Part shown: positions 10,602 to 22,131 of the stretch, one piece after another
How the letters are laid out: each line of letters opens with the position of its first letter
How positions within the stretch are numbered: position 1 is the first letter of the stretch
Source: Kondoa malvinella
Lineage: Eukaryota > Basidiomycota > Agaricostilbomycetes > Agaricostilbales > Kondoaceae
Length of the DNA: 64,000 nucleotides
Direction: 5' to 3'
NCBI GenBank assembly: GCA_039545315.1
Contig: BCIM01000003.1
Location: forward strand, 611,799 to 675,798
Program-made: the position numbers and the translations under genes
Notes under the pieces: generated by a model
Told to the model about the DNA's origin: nothing
Database searches by the model: none
What the model saw: only the letters and a program-made list of their open reading frames with translations

Positions 10602-13038
10602 TCATGCGTTGACGTGCCGTGGCATGTTATGCTGAGACTGGTATATCGGATGGATTTGCGGATTTTGGGCAGGTGAAGGCTGAACTTGCTGTCGCTTCTC
10701 TGCTTCTCTTGCGTTGTAGTAATTGAAATCTTGGATGAGCGTCGTCTTGGATGGGAAGCCATAAAACGTCTTCAACATCTCGATACCAATATCGAATGGT
10801 ACTTCTTGAGTGTCGCGTGATGATGTGACGGGCTTCTTTTCGGCAGTATTGCTGCAAGCCGTCAGGTCAGCCGCAATCCTAAGCTACAGTAGATCACGTA
10901 CTGCAGGCGCAAATGCCGTAGAGCTGTATTAGGCACATCTTTGATGGAATGCCAGCGAACCTGTATAATCACCGTCAATCTCCAACAAGAACAGCATGCT
11001 GGATCACATACCTTGAAAGTCCCTTTCCACTTTGAGTCGGCCCATACATCACTATCCACAGTCTCATCAACAGGCGTGAGCATTTCCGCTATGCCACAGA
11101 AATGACCGGAACCGTTGACAGAGAAGAAGAGGTAGACAGGTGACTCGTCTGCTGAGCCTTCTTTAAAAACGCGATCGAGGCGGTTGTTACCGAGTTTGGT
11201 GCTGGCTGTAAGGTATGCAACGCCAACATCAGCTTGAAGCCGAGTTCAGTCAAGCACACTTACACCAGATTCCAAACTTGATACTCTTGTGCACGTCTTC
11301 CTCGGTATAAGACTTGATCACTGCGAAACGTGCCTATAAAAATCATCAGCATACGCAATAACCTTTCGCCTGAGGTATATTACCTTTCTAGGCTCGCAAT
11401 CGAATTGGACGGGATTATAGTTATTTTGCGCCATCATCTGCCGCACATTCGGCTGCTGTTGTATCGGCGGAGGAGGTGCATTGTTCGCAAACCCATTCTG
11501 TGGCATCGAGTAGCCATTTTGAGCCAGTCGTTCTTCAGGTTGCTGGAATCTATGTTGCGATTGCTGGAAGGAAGGTTGAGGTGAGGGCCAACGGGCTTGT
11601 ACTAGATGCGGAGGTGGTAGACCTTGTGTGTAGCCTGGTTGAGGTTGGATGGGCCAATCGGAGACGGGCTGAGGATCAGGTCGAGTATACATTGAATGCG
11701 AAGGCGGAGCGAAATGGTTTGGAAATGGTTGTTGAGATGGCTGAGGCAGTATTTGAGCTGGAGGTAGCGATTGATTAGGGAGAGGCGGGGAAGGAGCAAA
11801 GACGGTCGATTGTTCATCTGCTTCTTCTAAGGAATCATTACCAACTGGCGAAGGTGTATAGCCAGCAATGGTCGCTTTCTGTCGGAACCAAGAATTGTCG
11901 CCAACACCAGGAGCAGCAGTGTAGCCTTTCGAGTTGAGAACGTCTGCTTTTTGTACTGGACTGACGAAATTATCGGACTTGTTTTGCTTTGTGAAAGAAT
12001 GACCGATCGGTCGGACAAAGGCAGCTGCAGAGAAAGGACCTTGCTGTCTTGAATTTGAGATCTGCGAGCCAACTGCTTGAGCTGAAACAGGTGATGCTTC
12101 TCCAGCACCAGGTTTTGGTCGACCATCGAAAGAAGTAATCAAAGGCGCCAAAGAGGGTGTGGCTCGTTTAGCAGAGGGAACAGGTAGGGTTGCAGGTTTG
12201 AGACTGAGGTGATTAAAGTTTGAACTGACATCTTCAAGACTAGGCGAGACGTTTCCGCTTCTTGAATTCCCGCTTATGCCCAATCCTTCTTGCGTAGCTG
12301 CAGACAGAGGTCTTCGATTACCTCCCAATATGGCATCATCATCAGGTGTAGGTGACCAGGGTGTCTTCATTATCCCATCCATAGGCGATGCTAGACTAGG
12401 CGAAGCAGCTCCACTCCCGCCCTCACTTCCTCCCGAATGAGGTCCATCATGCAAGAACGCGTCACTTGAAGTGCTTCTAGAACGTATGCTATCTGAATTG
12501 GTAGTCAAAAGCGCAGGTCGTTCAACGGAAGGACCGCCTGATCTGGCCAAAGACGTGTTGCCCGTCGTCATGTTGCGCGGCCTGCTATTGCGTAAATTGA
12601 GACTTTGATGTCTTCTTAATAGACTACTGCCTTCAGCCAAATGGTCTTCAGTTGAAAAGAAAGCTTGTTGGCCAGTATGATCCGTGGGCGATGCCTGAGT
12701 AGACGAAGTCGCTCTTCTGTGACCTTTTTGATAATCGTTGCTCGGTACAGAGGCCTGATCAAAGAGTAGTCAGGCCCAACCAGGGACACACGATCCAGGA
12801 GACTCACGTCAGATTCCTGCATTGAGGCACTTCTCGGCCATTCGTCACCCAGCGAAAAGGGAGAAAACGAAGTAGTAGTAGGCGATTGCTGTGCTTGTTC
12901 TGCTTGTCCTCTGGCAAATCTCGCGGCGAATCGAGAATCTCTGGGCAAGGAAGAATGTCGTGACAGATTTGCGCCGGCGCTCAGGCTCGCTTGCTGCTTG
13001 GCACTTCCAAGAGGGCGCTGCTCCCTGTCCTGTTCCAT
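10602..13038 (-). CDS. YTH-domain protein, predicted N6-methyladenosine reader
   Basis: YTH proteins bind m6A in RNA through an aromatic cage. The long N-terminal part (ATG at 13036-13038) is low-complexity, rich in Ser, Pro, Gln and Asn, with a Pro/Gln block near 11500-11700, as in cytoplasmic YTHDF proteins. The YTH domain sits at the C-terminus (about 11350-10750, split by four introns): FAVIKSYTEEDVHKSIKFGIW, NRLDRVF, YLFFSVNGSGHFCGIAEM, DVWADSKWKGTFKVRW, IKDVPNTALRHLRL, PVTSSRDTQEVP and LKTFYGF. All three cage tryptophans of the YTHDF type are present (FGIW, then VW and KW). The stop TGA is at 10602-10604. The neighbouring TPR gene lies upstream on the same strand. Confidence 0.9.
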
Positions 13039-13413
13039 GTAGTTGTGCGTGCAGTAGATATCGTTCGATCACTGGTATATCGTAGGTTCGTAACAAGGTA
13101 TTGTGAGGCTATGCGGTGCAGGAACACTCGAGGAGCAAGGCCGTCGCCTGTAAGCTATAGATAGCGAGCCGAAGTAGCGCAGCCTTGAGTCTTACGAACA
13201 AACACTCGAATTCGATAGACGTGTTGTGAAAATGCATGGTATCCCCTCCAGTACCTGAAACGAAATGAAAACGACCCATGCGCCAGCCAACAGAATGATG
13301 TACAAGAAACAGAATGTAGTGTGTGCTGGCCTACATAGCTAGCATGAGTAGTGTCGACCCAGGATTGAGTAAAAGCTTACCCTTCAAGCAGCAACAGGAT
13401 TGCCATTGTCGTC
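13039..13413. other. Spacer between the TPR gene and the YTH gene
   Basis: About 375 bp that should contain the 3' end of the TPR transcript and the promoter/leader of the YTH gene, both on the minus strand. No coding exon could be supported. Confidence 0.35.
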
Positions 13414-14748
13414 CTACTCGACAATCGCAGCAGACTGAGCAGGCGCAGGTGATGCAGGAGTACCATTACTTCCATTTGGGCCCTTTGCAGTAGCTTGAGA
13501 AGCAGCAGGTTTGCCAGAGCTCAAGAACCTGTTTGACCGCGACCATGAATACTAATTGACATGAGTTCAGGGGCGGGACGTACCCTTTGAATTCATTGGC
13601 AGACTTCTTGGCTCTTTGCTTCTCGTCCAAATCTAGTTGCCTGAGTAAAGAGGTGATGGCGGCATCTGCGAGAAACGGGCGCATCCATGTCAGCTAGTGA
13701 CAAGCGATGTCCTTCAATACTCGCCTGGCTGCTTCTTGTTCATCTCTTTGAGGATGGTCTTGCCAGCTTGGATCTCGCCTACGCTGTACGTCATCATCGC
13801 GCTCAGCTGGAAAAACAGCCAAACGCAAATCCCCACGCACCCAATTCGAGCTTGGGCTTCACGGAAAACAGCCTTCTTGTTGTTCTCGTCAATTTTGAGT
13901 GCCTGTCATCACTGAGCTTTAGTATCCCAAAAAAGGGAAATGAAGGAAAGCGCTGACCTCTTTCGCGCAATCTAATGCTCTCTTCCAATTCTCTTTCTTG
14001 ATGTGACTGTCAGAACCACCCCGCTAGTCTAAGCATGAAAACATGCTAAACCCTGCGGATCACTGACCATGCAGCCATGTTTGTGTAAACTAAACCAATC
14101 GTAGTTTTCCTGGCTCTATCTTCAGCTACAGCACAGACTTTCAATAAGAAGACGTACACTCTGGCAGTCATAGATTCATCGTCCACAGTCGGAGCAGAAG
14201 GATCCGCGTCCAAAGGTCTGTTTGGTTGCGGGAAAGCGCTGAGGATGGATTGATCCAGGCCTGTAATCCGAGCTAGCTTCCACAGTGTGCTTTGACACTG
14301 AAGCTTCTAAGGCTTACCTTTGAGCGAAAGCAAGACCTTCGCAAGAATGTGAGCAAGAAGGCATTACGTTGAAGTCGGTAAGTACAGTGTAGTATGCTCT
14401 CAGAGCTGCGCAGTAGTCAGCTAGACGCACTTGTGTACTGCGTAGAGTTCACCTTCGGTCATTTGGCCAGCTTTGACTGTTCATGCAAATCAACTTGGCC
14501 GTAGTGTCAACCGATGCCTTGTCGACGTACAGTGGTCATTCCCTGTGCATGTCGGATATCAACTTGGCTCTGTCAAAGCAGCGCAGTCCGTTTAACGCAC
14601 CTTTCTGCCGGTCCAGCTGAGCAGCTTCGAACTTTTGCTGTCATTGCACATATCAGCGGCCCTCCCAACAATTCTTCCATGTTGCCTCTCTCACAGTAAT
14701 TGTACTCCTAAGATCTGTCTTCTGTTCTTCATTTACTTGCTGTGCCAT
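13414..14748 (-). CDS. Tetratricopeptide-repeat protein (co-chaperone-like)
   Basis: The ATG at 14746-14748 starts MAQQVNEEQKTDL. Splicing short introns gives KGNDHFKAGQMTEALRAYY, then LLSLKGLDQSILSAFPQPN. Next comes GLVYTNMAA with IKKENWKRALDCAKEAL, then LDLDEKQRAKKSANEFKGFL and a Ser/Ala/Pro tail ending AQSAAIVE, with TAG at 13414-13416. The first helix pair (KGNDHFKAGQMTEAL) and the repeat around NWKRALDCAKEAL are TPR signatures. The layout, with a long loop between the first and second repeats, resembles Hsp90 co-chaperone-type TPR proteins, but no partner domain is visible. One intron (14452-14406) needs the distal acceptor to give a sensible join. The ATG is only 55 bp from the divergent RidA start. 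Confidence 0.75.
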
Positions 14749-14803
14749 CTTCTTGCGCTGCCTCGCTTGGTCGGTAACAGCCAACCCGCACAAGTTCACA
14801 TCG
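14749..14803. promoter_or_regulatory. 55-bp divergent start-to-start region
   Basis: Only 55 bp separate the ATG of the TPR gene (minus) from the ATG of the RidA gene (plus). Both 5' leaders and core promoters must lie in this gap or overlap the opposite gene. I see no TATA box. The bidirectional role is inferred from position. Confidence 0.5.
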
Positions 14804-15408
14804 ATGACGACTCGTGAAATAGTGTACACAGACAAGGTTAACCCGCCTATGCACGTCTTTAGCCAAGCTACAAAAGCAGGCAACATCGTCTACACTTCAG
14901 GCAACACTGGCAACACTTTAGACGGGAAATTGAAAGCTGGGACATGCGCAGATAGGACTGTGAGTCTGATTGAATGCAGCTCTACAAGCTCTAGCTGATG
15001 TAGGAGGTTAGACACAAGCGCTCGATAACTTAGATTTGATCCTGAAATCAGCTGGGAGCGGATTGGAGCACGCGCTGAAAGTGACCGTCTTTGTATGTTG
15101 TCCTGTTCAAGCGGGGAGAGTAAAGCTGAAGAGACGGCAGCTGTCTGATTACTCGAAATACGATGAAATGAACACAGCATACTATGCACGCATGCCGAAA
15201 CCAATGTGAGTTATCAATCTCGTCCATTGGCTAGGTCGCTCAACTGCTCGCGATTGTATTAGGCCTGCAAGGAGCTGTATCGGTGTCAAAGAGCTACCAA
15301 TGAAGACGTGAGAACCCTCTTCAGTAGTAAAACAGTACGCTCACGTCTTCCAGGGATGTTGAGATTGAAATCACAGCTTTGATTCCAGAGGTCAACAGTA
15401 AGCTATGA
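14804..15408 (+). CDS. RidA/YER057c/UK114 family enamine/imine deaminase
   Basis: RidA proteins hydrolyse reactive enamine/imine intermediates such as 2-aminoacrylate and work as trimers. The ATG at 14804 gives MTTREIVYTDKVNPP. Family blocks follow across three or four short introns: QATKAGNIVYTSGNTG, GTCADRT, QALDNLDLILKSAGSGLEH, KVTVFLSDYSKYDEMN, MPARSCIGVKELPMKTDVEIEITALIP, and the stop TGA at 15406-15408. The arginine in PARSCIGV is at the position of the catalytic Arg of bacterial RidA. The length (about 130 residues) fits the family. The conserved N- and C-terminal halves are both present. Confidence 0.9.
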
Positions 15409-15908
15409 ACGATGAGCATGTCTTTACTCCGAGCTCATCCATGACCTCAGAATGATTGTCTCATATGCCTATCTAAGACTCTCCGGTCTAAGTGTTATTG
15501 CAGACTTGACTTGGTCTTTGATGTCTTCTGATTAAGCGAATTCCCCTTATCTGCTCTGCTCTGCTGTTGCTCTTGCAGTTCGTCGCTTTGCAGGACTCTC
15601 AGCCTGTTTGCCTGGTGCCCTGTGCTCGTGTCTGTTTCTCGTATGCTTATTAGCACACCAAACGAATGAAGTACTTTTGTTTCTGAAGCTGCCCAGCTAG
15701 GTATTCGCTTGAATCCATCAAAGTAGGTCACAAGCGCAAGAAGTGAAGACACCACAATCGGACTATAATGCATTTCGTTTTAACGGGCATTTTTTTATAC
15801 TCTTTTGCAGTTACAAGCTTGACGAAATCTCTTTTCTAATAATACAAGGGGAAGCAAGATACTAACCTATGACTGGTTTCATGCGCTGTTCCAGACAAAG
15901 ACATGGGT
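15409..15908. other. Convergent 3' spacer
   Basis: About 500 bp between the RidA stop and the symporter stop. Only a weak antisense frame (15495-15773) lies here, and it has no recognisable features. A T-run (ATTTTTTTATAC) at about 15788 may mark transcript ends. Confidence 0.3.
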
Positions 15909-18516
15909 CTATATCTTTGGCTTTTCACTGTTCTTCTTTTCCTTTTCCAAACTGGTAGGTGACGGCGTGCGCGTGTCGCCTTCTTCCGCTACAGCTCTGA
16001 TTTTCTGCGCGTCTTCCACATCATTGTCGACGGTCAGGACATTGCCTACGCTGACTGGTTTTTGACCTTCGTGTCTTCGTTCAATAGGAACAATGATCTT
16101 TGCCCATCGAGGAACCAAGAAGGCGATTAGGATAGCTGCAATGACGATATGAGCGAGGATGAAGCCGAAAATGTAGACTGGGTCGTTTCGTAAAGTGTAG
16201 AATTCAGGGTAGCCGAAAGAGAAGACGATAGCTAGAGTCGGGGAGGAGATGAACCGCAGAAGAGGTCCCCAGAAGATTGGGATGTTCCAGTTCTTGCCTT
16301 GGGCGACCACAGCGTTCAAGTCGTGTCTTAGCTGATTGCCGCTGTAGAACATGAGGTAGTAGGCTTTGTTCAACAGACCATTGCGAGCAAAGAATCTGGG
16401 AGCTTGGACTTGCGGTGTCTTGGCCAGTACGAGCGAGACGATGGTACCGACGATGAAGATACCGAATCCAACGCCGGCTCCAGCAGAAGGTGAGACTGCC
16501 TGGCCAACGGCCACTCCGAGCACCATTCCACCAAAATAGGCAAAGTTGAAGGCGAAATAGGCAGGCTTGCCAACACTGGCGAAAATGTCATGGTATCGGT
16601 AAACGGAAGTACTAAAGCTGAATTCTGCCCAAGCAGCAAACACCAGAGTCATGTTGTTGATCCAACGGTCTACTCCGTCCTGATGGCCAAGGCATAAGCT
16701 TTGCTTGCTGCTCATGAAATGCAAACTTACGAGAAGGTAGTAGCCAAACTCAGTGCAATACATGAGGGAAATGAGGAAGGCAGAAAGAGCCAAAGCGCAT
16801 GCGACTGTTGGCCTGTTGAAGCGATGGCCCCATCTATCCATTATAAAGGTGCAGATCACATCGAGCATCGGGAAAGTCGAGCTGATGCCGAGCAGAAGGA
16901 GCGTAAGGAAGAAGAGAACCGACCAGAATTGCGCACCAGGCATGGTTGCCAGTGCGGCTGGAAAGGCTTCACAGACATGTTAGCGGGTGACGGGATCATG
17001 AAGTTCTTGCAACTTACTCAAGAAACCAATCTGTCAGAAGTATCAGTACTGGAGTATTGTTCAAGTAAGTCAAACCTGACCTCGAAAGCACCTAAACGGG
17101 GAGTATTGCTTGGATCGATACCGAGGAAACCGACGATTGCAAAGACTCCGAATGCTGCAATGACTTCGAAAGCACAGTTGGAGCAGACAATAATGACCGC
17201 ATCCTGGACAGCGTTGGCATATTTGGCGTTATAACTTGCGTAGGAGACGTCTGGACGGACAGATATCAGTTTCATCGTGACCAGTGTTGGTCATTTAGTA
17301 CGCACAGTAACCGAACGCAACTCCTGTGGAAAAGAAGACTTGTCCGACCGCTGTCTGCCAGATTTGGCCACCAGCAAGCTGTCCACCGTCTATTCATGTG
17401 CAATAGGACGCATCAGCCAAAGATCCCTGTTGATGGAAAGTGGCAACGTACTCCATGTTCCGAAGTAGAGCTTGACACCTCTGCCCGCGTTCTCAAGCGT
17501 GACGGCTCGGATGAGAATGATGAAAGTCGTAACGATGGGGACTGCCATAGTAACGTAGACGGCCCTTCCGCTAACCGATACGCCTCCAAACATGCATCCA
17601 AGCACGCAGACCCATATGAAGGCACTCCAACCCACCGCTGATTGGCGTAGATAGACATGAGCCGAACGAAGGTACAACAGAAGCTGCAGACTCACTCTCG
17701 CCAATCAAAGCGGTACTAGGATAGCTGACATAGCTAATGATCGAGCCATCCGGACCAAATTCACCGCCGACAGGGTCCACTTGTGCCAGCACTTGCTGAT
17801 TGTAGAATTCAGTTGTGCGTCCTTCCCAAGGCAATGGAGACGAGAATGAATGCCTGAAGTAGATGGCAATCCAGACAAGGCTGCCAGAAAACAAAAAGTA
17901 AGCGAACTGAAGCAAATGCCAGAGGACATTACTTACATGATACCAAAGTAGACCACAACGACAGCAGAGATTAACTGTGCAGGCAATCTAAGTTTCGAAG
18001 AGACGGTGATAACACTGTCTCCCCTACTACTGAAGCTAAACCGACACCGCGCATACGGTGATGCACACTGTTGAAAGAAATGACTGGGCCACCTCGGTAG
18101 GCTTGGCCGATAGAGACTTCCAGAATAAGACCAGGGATTGCGAGGAGCTGCAAAGAAGCTTCAAATTGAGCACATGCATGTGTCGGTGCAACGCTTACAA
18201 AAATTGCCAGAATGTATGGAATGAACCATTGTAGTCCGATGTTGTTGAACACTTGCGAGGGAAACCGAATGATGTTCCCTTGTTGCATCAAGTCAGCATT
18301 GCGGGCGAAGACCCCGGATTTGCAGATCACTGACCCTGACCGATAGCACTGAAGAGCAACGGATGAGCATGATTGTCTCACGGCACTACCATCTAAAACA
18401 CACCCTCCAGCAGCAGCAAGAATGAAAGCAGTCCTACTTGGCCATTGGTCTCTTCCATCGTCACTCTTCTTGCTTGTCGGCTTGAAGCTCCAGAGGTAAT
18501 TCCTTATTCTTTCCAT
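15909..18516 (-). CDS. Neurotransmitter:sodium symporter (SNF/NSS) family transporter
   Basis: NSS carriers take up amino acids or related solutes with Na+ and usually have 11-12 helices. The ATG at 18514-18516 gives MERIRNYLWSF. After two introns TM1 reads GQGNIIRFPSQVFNN, close to the NSS signature G-x-G-N-x-x-R-F-P. Next come FIPYILAIF and IPGLILEVSIGQAYRGG. Later helices include LPWIAIYFRHSFSSPLPW, GWSAFIWVCVLGCMFGG, VFFSTGVAFGYCAYYASYN, FEVIAAFGVFAIVGF, FWSVLFFLTLLLLGISSTF and WAEFSFSTSVYRYHDI. The tail is charged and cytosolic. Compared with animal carriers, TM1 has GQGN in place of GLGN. The substrate cannot be read from sequence. The family is uncommon in fungi. Confidence 0.85.
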
Positions 18517-20620
18517 CTTGAGGGGAGATCAAGTCTTCTCAAAATTCGGTGAACGTCGTGAACTGCTCTGTGCAAAGTTGAAGAGGTCCCTTCCGGAGCG
18601 GCAAATTAGACCTTTTTTGCTTGGCATTCTATCGCCATAGCCGGGACCTCATAAGCGGAATTGATCCATTGTTGACCTGCCGATACGCTTGACCTTTGCT
18701 AAGTTTGGAAGCGCTACATCATTTCATGTGGTTGAAGTCTTGGCGCTTCACATTTCCAACTCCGTGGAGCATACGTTGGTCAACGCAGAAGGTGTGATTA
18801 CGAGAACAATACAGTAGGGAAGAATGATCATGAGACGAGATTAAGCGGAGACATAAGAGTTTTGGCCAAGTCGGATCTGAGCTGTTTTCCAAAGGCCTTC
18901 GAAGTGCACCGATAGCGGTAATTCAGCACCGTATGATGACCTCTTGCATGGTATACGTCTTCAGGTTATGAAGTAGACGTGCAATCAGGTGAAGGTCGCC
19001 TGCAATGCATGTCCGGACTTTACCCGCCAGAAAGCTGCATTGTGTGATGACAGCGCGTCTGCTGTCACCTGTTGCGCGGACAGTCTTGTCAATGCAGTGG
19101 GCAGCGCACAGCTTGGCAATAAAGGCGTAGAGGGATGTTGAGAAAAATTGAAACGACAAAGCGACTACTCAAGCGCAGGGAACAGCACAGACTGCCAGTG
19201 GAAAGCCAGAGAACATAGTCGCGAATCTTTGTGGACTGGATGGGTGTATGCTACAACTTGAAGAGAAAGTCAAGGACAAAGGCAGTGGAGGCTTTGCGAT
19301 ATCGATGTCGATGGGCTTTATATATAGCTACATATATGCGCGGAAGCTACACTATTCTACATTCCCACATTTTGGGTCAGAGGACAATCCACGCCAATTT
19401 GCATCGAAGACGCTGGGAAGCCAATGGAACGCCAAAAAGTCTCTTGAAGGACTCGAGCTTCTTCGTGCTTTACCCTTAGCTTACTCTAATGGTATCACCT
19501 TTTCCTGACAGTCGTCCAGAACAACATCGTGACATTCTCAGGCAAGCTCAGTGTGCGATCCCACTTCACTCCGCCTCCGCACTTCTTCATATCTTTTTGT
19601 ACCTTCCTTCCATTCAAGATACCTCTTGAGGCTACATTCCGTGGCATCTGGTCATTCATTCTGTAGAGGATTGAAGCAATACTCATGCGCCCGGTCGAGC
19701 ATTCGCAGAGCAGGATGGAAATCGTCTGTCGAGGTTGTATCGGGTGCCCGAGCTCAGGTAAGTTCGGAGAGTGCAGAACGCGCAGGTAAGACGCGCGGGA
19801 TCTCAAAACTGCAAGGTATGACAAACATTTGCGCCCAGACGAACATCAATGTAGCGGAAAAGCAGGCCTCTTTCGCTGCGGAATTGTTGCATTCGGCGTT
19901 GATCTTCAGCTTGTCAATGAGAAGGTCCGGGCGCACTTAACGAAGCCGAAGAGGTCTGCTAGCTGCATGGGTGCCGCGATAAGCTATATCGCGCAAGAGA
20001 CCGATTGCGAGACCACGACAATTCGATTTGCTAAATATAACGCGGAAGTCCCGAGTATCGAGGTATCCAGTCGCGAAACTCTGAGCGAAGATTCAAGATG
20101 ATGTTTTAGCGGGTTCATTGATTGCTGAAAAGTGGATCAACCTCAGGCAGACCTGGCAGACGTCGCAGGCCACGGTATGTGCTTCAAATGATCGAGTCGA
20201 ATTCTATCTGCACCACAGCAGAGACACCTTGTCCAGATGCATGAGCAGTAATAGACCTAGTCGCGGCCTCTTGGTCATAGTACGCAGAAGAGTGCAGCAG
20301 ACATGATCATCCAGCTCAGAATCCAGGAGAAACCGGGTATGCTCGTACGTAGATGCTGCCCGTCCCAGACTACACGTGCAAAGACAGAGAACAAATGACA
20401 GATTCTGGCGAGGCTGGGAGTATTTGGCTCTTCGCTTGCATGAACAAAGGTCGCCAAAGAGTTGCATTCATGTTGCATATACAAAGGACGGCTGTGTTTT
20501 TGACGAGCTGTACGGTGCGACACCAAAGCAAGGACTTTCTTGCGACCTGAGCGAGTGGCTGCCGAGTGACTGTTCTGGACCAACCCGCTTCGATGCTGGC
20601 TTTGTTTCAAAGCAGCCAGC
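18517..20620. other. 2.1-kb gene-poor stretch
   Basis: I could not support any gene here. Short frames exist on both strands (for example 18923-19159 and 19754-19936 minus, 19231-19508 and 19551-19940 plus), but none has a conserved motif or a convincing splice chain. On the plus strand at 20304, ATGATCATCCAGC runs into a GTATGC donor and could be a non-coding or 5' leader exon of the gene at 20621. The region also holds the symporter promoter. Confidence 0.3.
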
Positions 20621-21356
20621 ATGTCGGCTTCACCTGCTCCATCTGCCAGTGGCAGCGGGTCACAGCGTACAGGAACTCCCAGCAATCTGCCTGCTGCTTT
20701 CCAAAACGCGCCTTTGCATGCTGCACCTGTTGGAGCCAAGCCCAAGGGAGGCATATTCACGTATGCCTTTGCCTCCAACTGGACAACTGCAAGAGCTTAC
20801 TGAACGCCTTGTGCAGCTCGGATGGGTCGTTTCTGGAGCGCTTTCGCAAGACCAAAGAGGTGCATCTAGTCGCTCAAGCCAAAGTCACCTGCTGATGTTC
20901 CTGTGCAGGAGGAGACGGAGAGGGAGAAAACGGCCAATGCACTCGCCAAGTAAGTTGCTCGTTCATCTGCTCGTGTGTTACATGTGCTGCGCTTGGTCTC
21001 TGGAAAGCGGTTGGCACATCAGTCAGGGTTTCCATTGCCCTGCCCTATTTGTGACTATGTGCTGATCATATCTCTGTAGGGCTAAAGCTGAGAATGATCG
21101 CATTGTGAGTTCTGTTAAGCAATCGCTTGAACCTCGCCTGACTGTCAAGCAGAAAAACCGAGGCAAGAGAAAGCTCGTTCGAGAGACGTCCGCTTCTGCT
21201 TCTCCTGCACCGGAAGAACCTGTCGCTGGCCGGGAACCTAAAAAGGCTAAGAAGGTTAAAGACGAGCCAGAGTCAGAGTATCAGCGTGCAATGAGACAGA
21301 TGGACAATCATTCGCTGAAGGACACTGCGATTGGAGGGAGATCGATGGTCAAGTAG
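20621..21356 (+). CDS. TRIR (C19orf43)-like nuclear protein
   Basis: The exon from ATG 20621 encodes a Ser/Ala/Pro leader and GAKPKGGIFT. Splicing three introns (donors near 20758, 20859, 20949) continues with SDGSFLERFRKTKEEE, then a charged helix, RLTVKQKNRGKRKL, KKAKKVKDEPESEYQRAMRQM and a terminal GGRSMVK. The block SDGSFLERFRK, a central basic GKRKL patch, an EYQRAM helix and an ending in VK parallel the animal protein TRIR (NDGSFLELFKRKMEEE ... RPLVK), which has been described as a telomerase-RNA-interacting RNase. The predicted size is about 165 residues. The family assignment rests on short motif matches, and the enzymatic role is not shown. Confidence 0.55.
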
Positions 21357-21453
21357 GGAGATAATGTGCTCATGTATTGTATTTGTTCTCTTTGCCAGCT
21401 CGCTAGTTTAGACCTTGTCTCAATTTCGAGATGTGCGCTCTTGCCGTCAAACC

Positions 21454-21999
21454 ATGGAGGAGCCTAGAATCAAAGTCCTGAGCCGCAGGATACCGTCTAC
21501 ATTCCCACAAGCGCTTCCAGACTTTCTGATACAGCTCACCTTGCTCAATGAGACGAGTTCGATGATTTGGATTGGGCTTGAAGGTGTCAGTACCAATCTG
21601 ACAGGCAGCTGGTCTTGCGCTATGCCTCCTCGCGACGTCTGTTTCTTTCTGCCTTGTATCTCCTTGTATCTGTGTTCATGTCTTTCTATAGTCTTCTCGT
21701 CCTGCACCTGTGACGAATCTCTTCGCTGCTAGATCTGAAGCTGGTGCTGCTCTCGCTGCTCGTCTCTGTGTGTCTCCTTGCTTTGGCTTTTCATACCAAT
21801 AGCTTACCTCTGTGTAACAGCTAAACGCTTTGCACGACAAATCTTCCTTTCGCTAGACCTGCAGCCGATTCTTCAGACTGGTCCATTTTCAGCGTTAGGC
21901 GATTCGGAGGCGGCGACTGTGTTGTTGCATCTAGAGAGGTCACTAGTAGAGTACCTGACGAGCGTATTTGAGAAGTCGACGACGACTAATGGGATTTAA
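21454..21999 (+). CDS. Proteasome assembly chaperone 4 (PAC4/Poc4)-like protein
   Basis: ATG 21454 starts MEEPRIKVLSRRIP, then PDFLIQLTLLNETSSMIWIGLEG. After short introns it reads TNLTGSWSCAMPPR, RPAPVTNLFAARSEAGAALAARL, KRFARQIFLSLDL, and finally LLHLERSLVEYL before TAA at 21997-21999. The order fits the PAC3/PAC4 fold: a beta strand ending in a W-x-G motif, a second strand carrying a sample-call phrase like W-S-C-A-M, an A-x-x-L-A-x-R helix followed by a Q-I-F-L-S strand, and a last helix. PAC4 pairs with PAC3 to help assemble the 20S alpha ring. The assignment is by pattern only. The gene is 97 bp downstream of the TRIR-like stop. Confidence 0.5.
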
Positions 22000-22131
22000 A
22001 GCTTTCAGGGTGTAAATAGCGGATGGAGACAACAGCATACAAAGTAGATGCAGCAACATAATCTCATTGCACATGAACCATTAATCAATATACATTGTTC
22101 GACCTTGACCAAAAAACCCCTTTCGGTCTAC

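Noticed and set aside
14421..14452. Apparent 32-nt ultrashort intron in the TPR gene
   Set aside because: The distal acceptor at 14406 gives a 47-nt intron with a CTGAC branch site and a better TPR helix (QMTEALRAYY).
20376..21065. 229-codon plus-strand open frame
   Set aside because: It runs through the introns and a different frame of the TRIR-like gene; its composition (Leu/Cys/His runs) is not protein-like.
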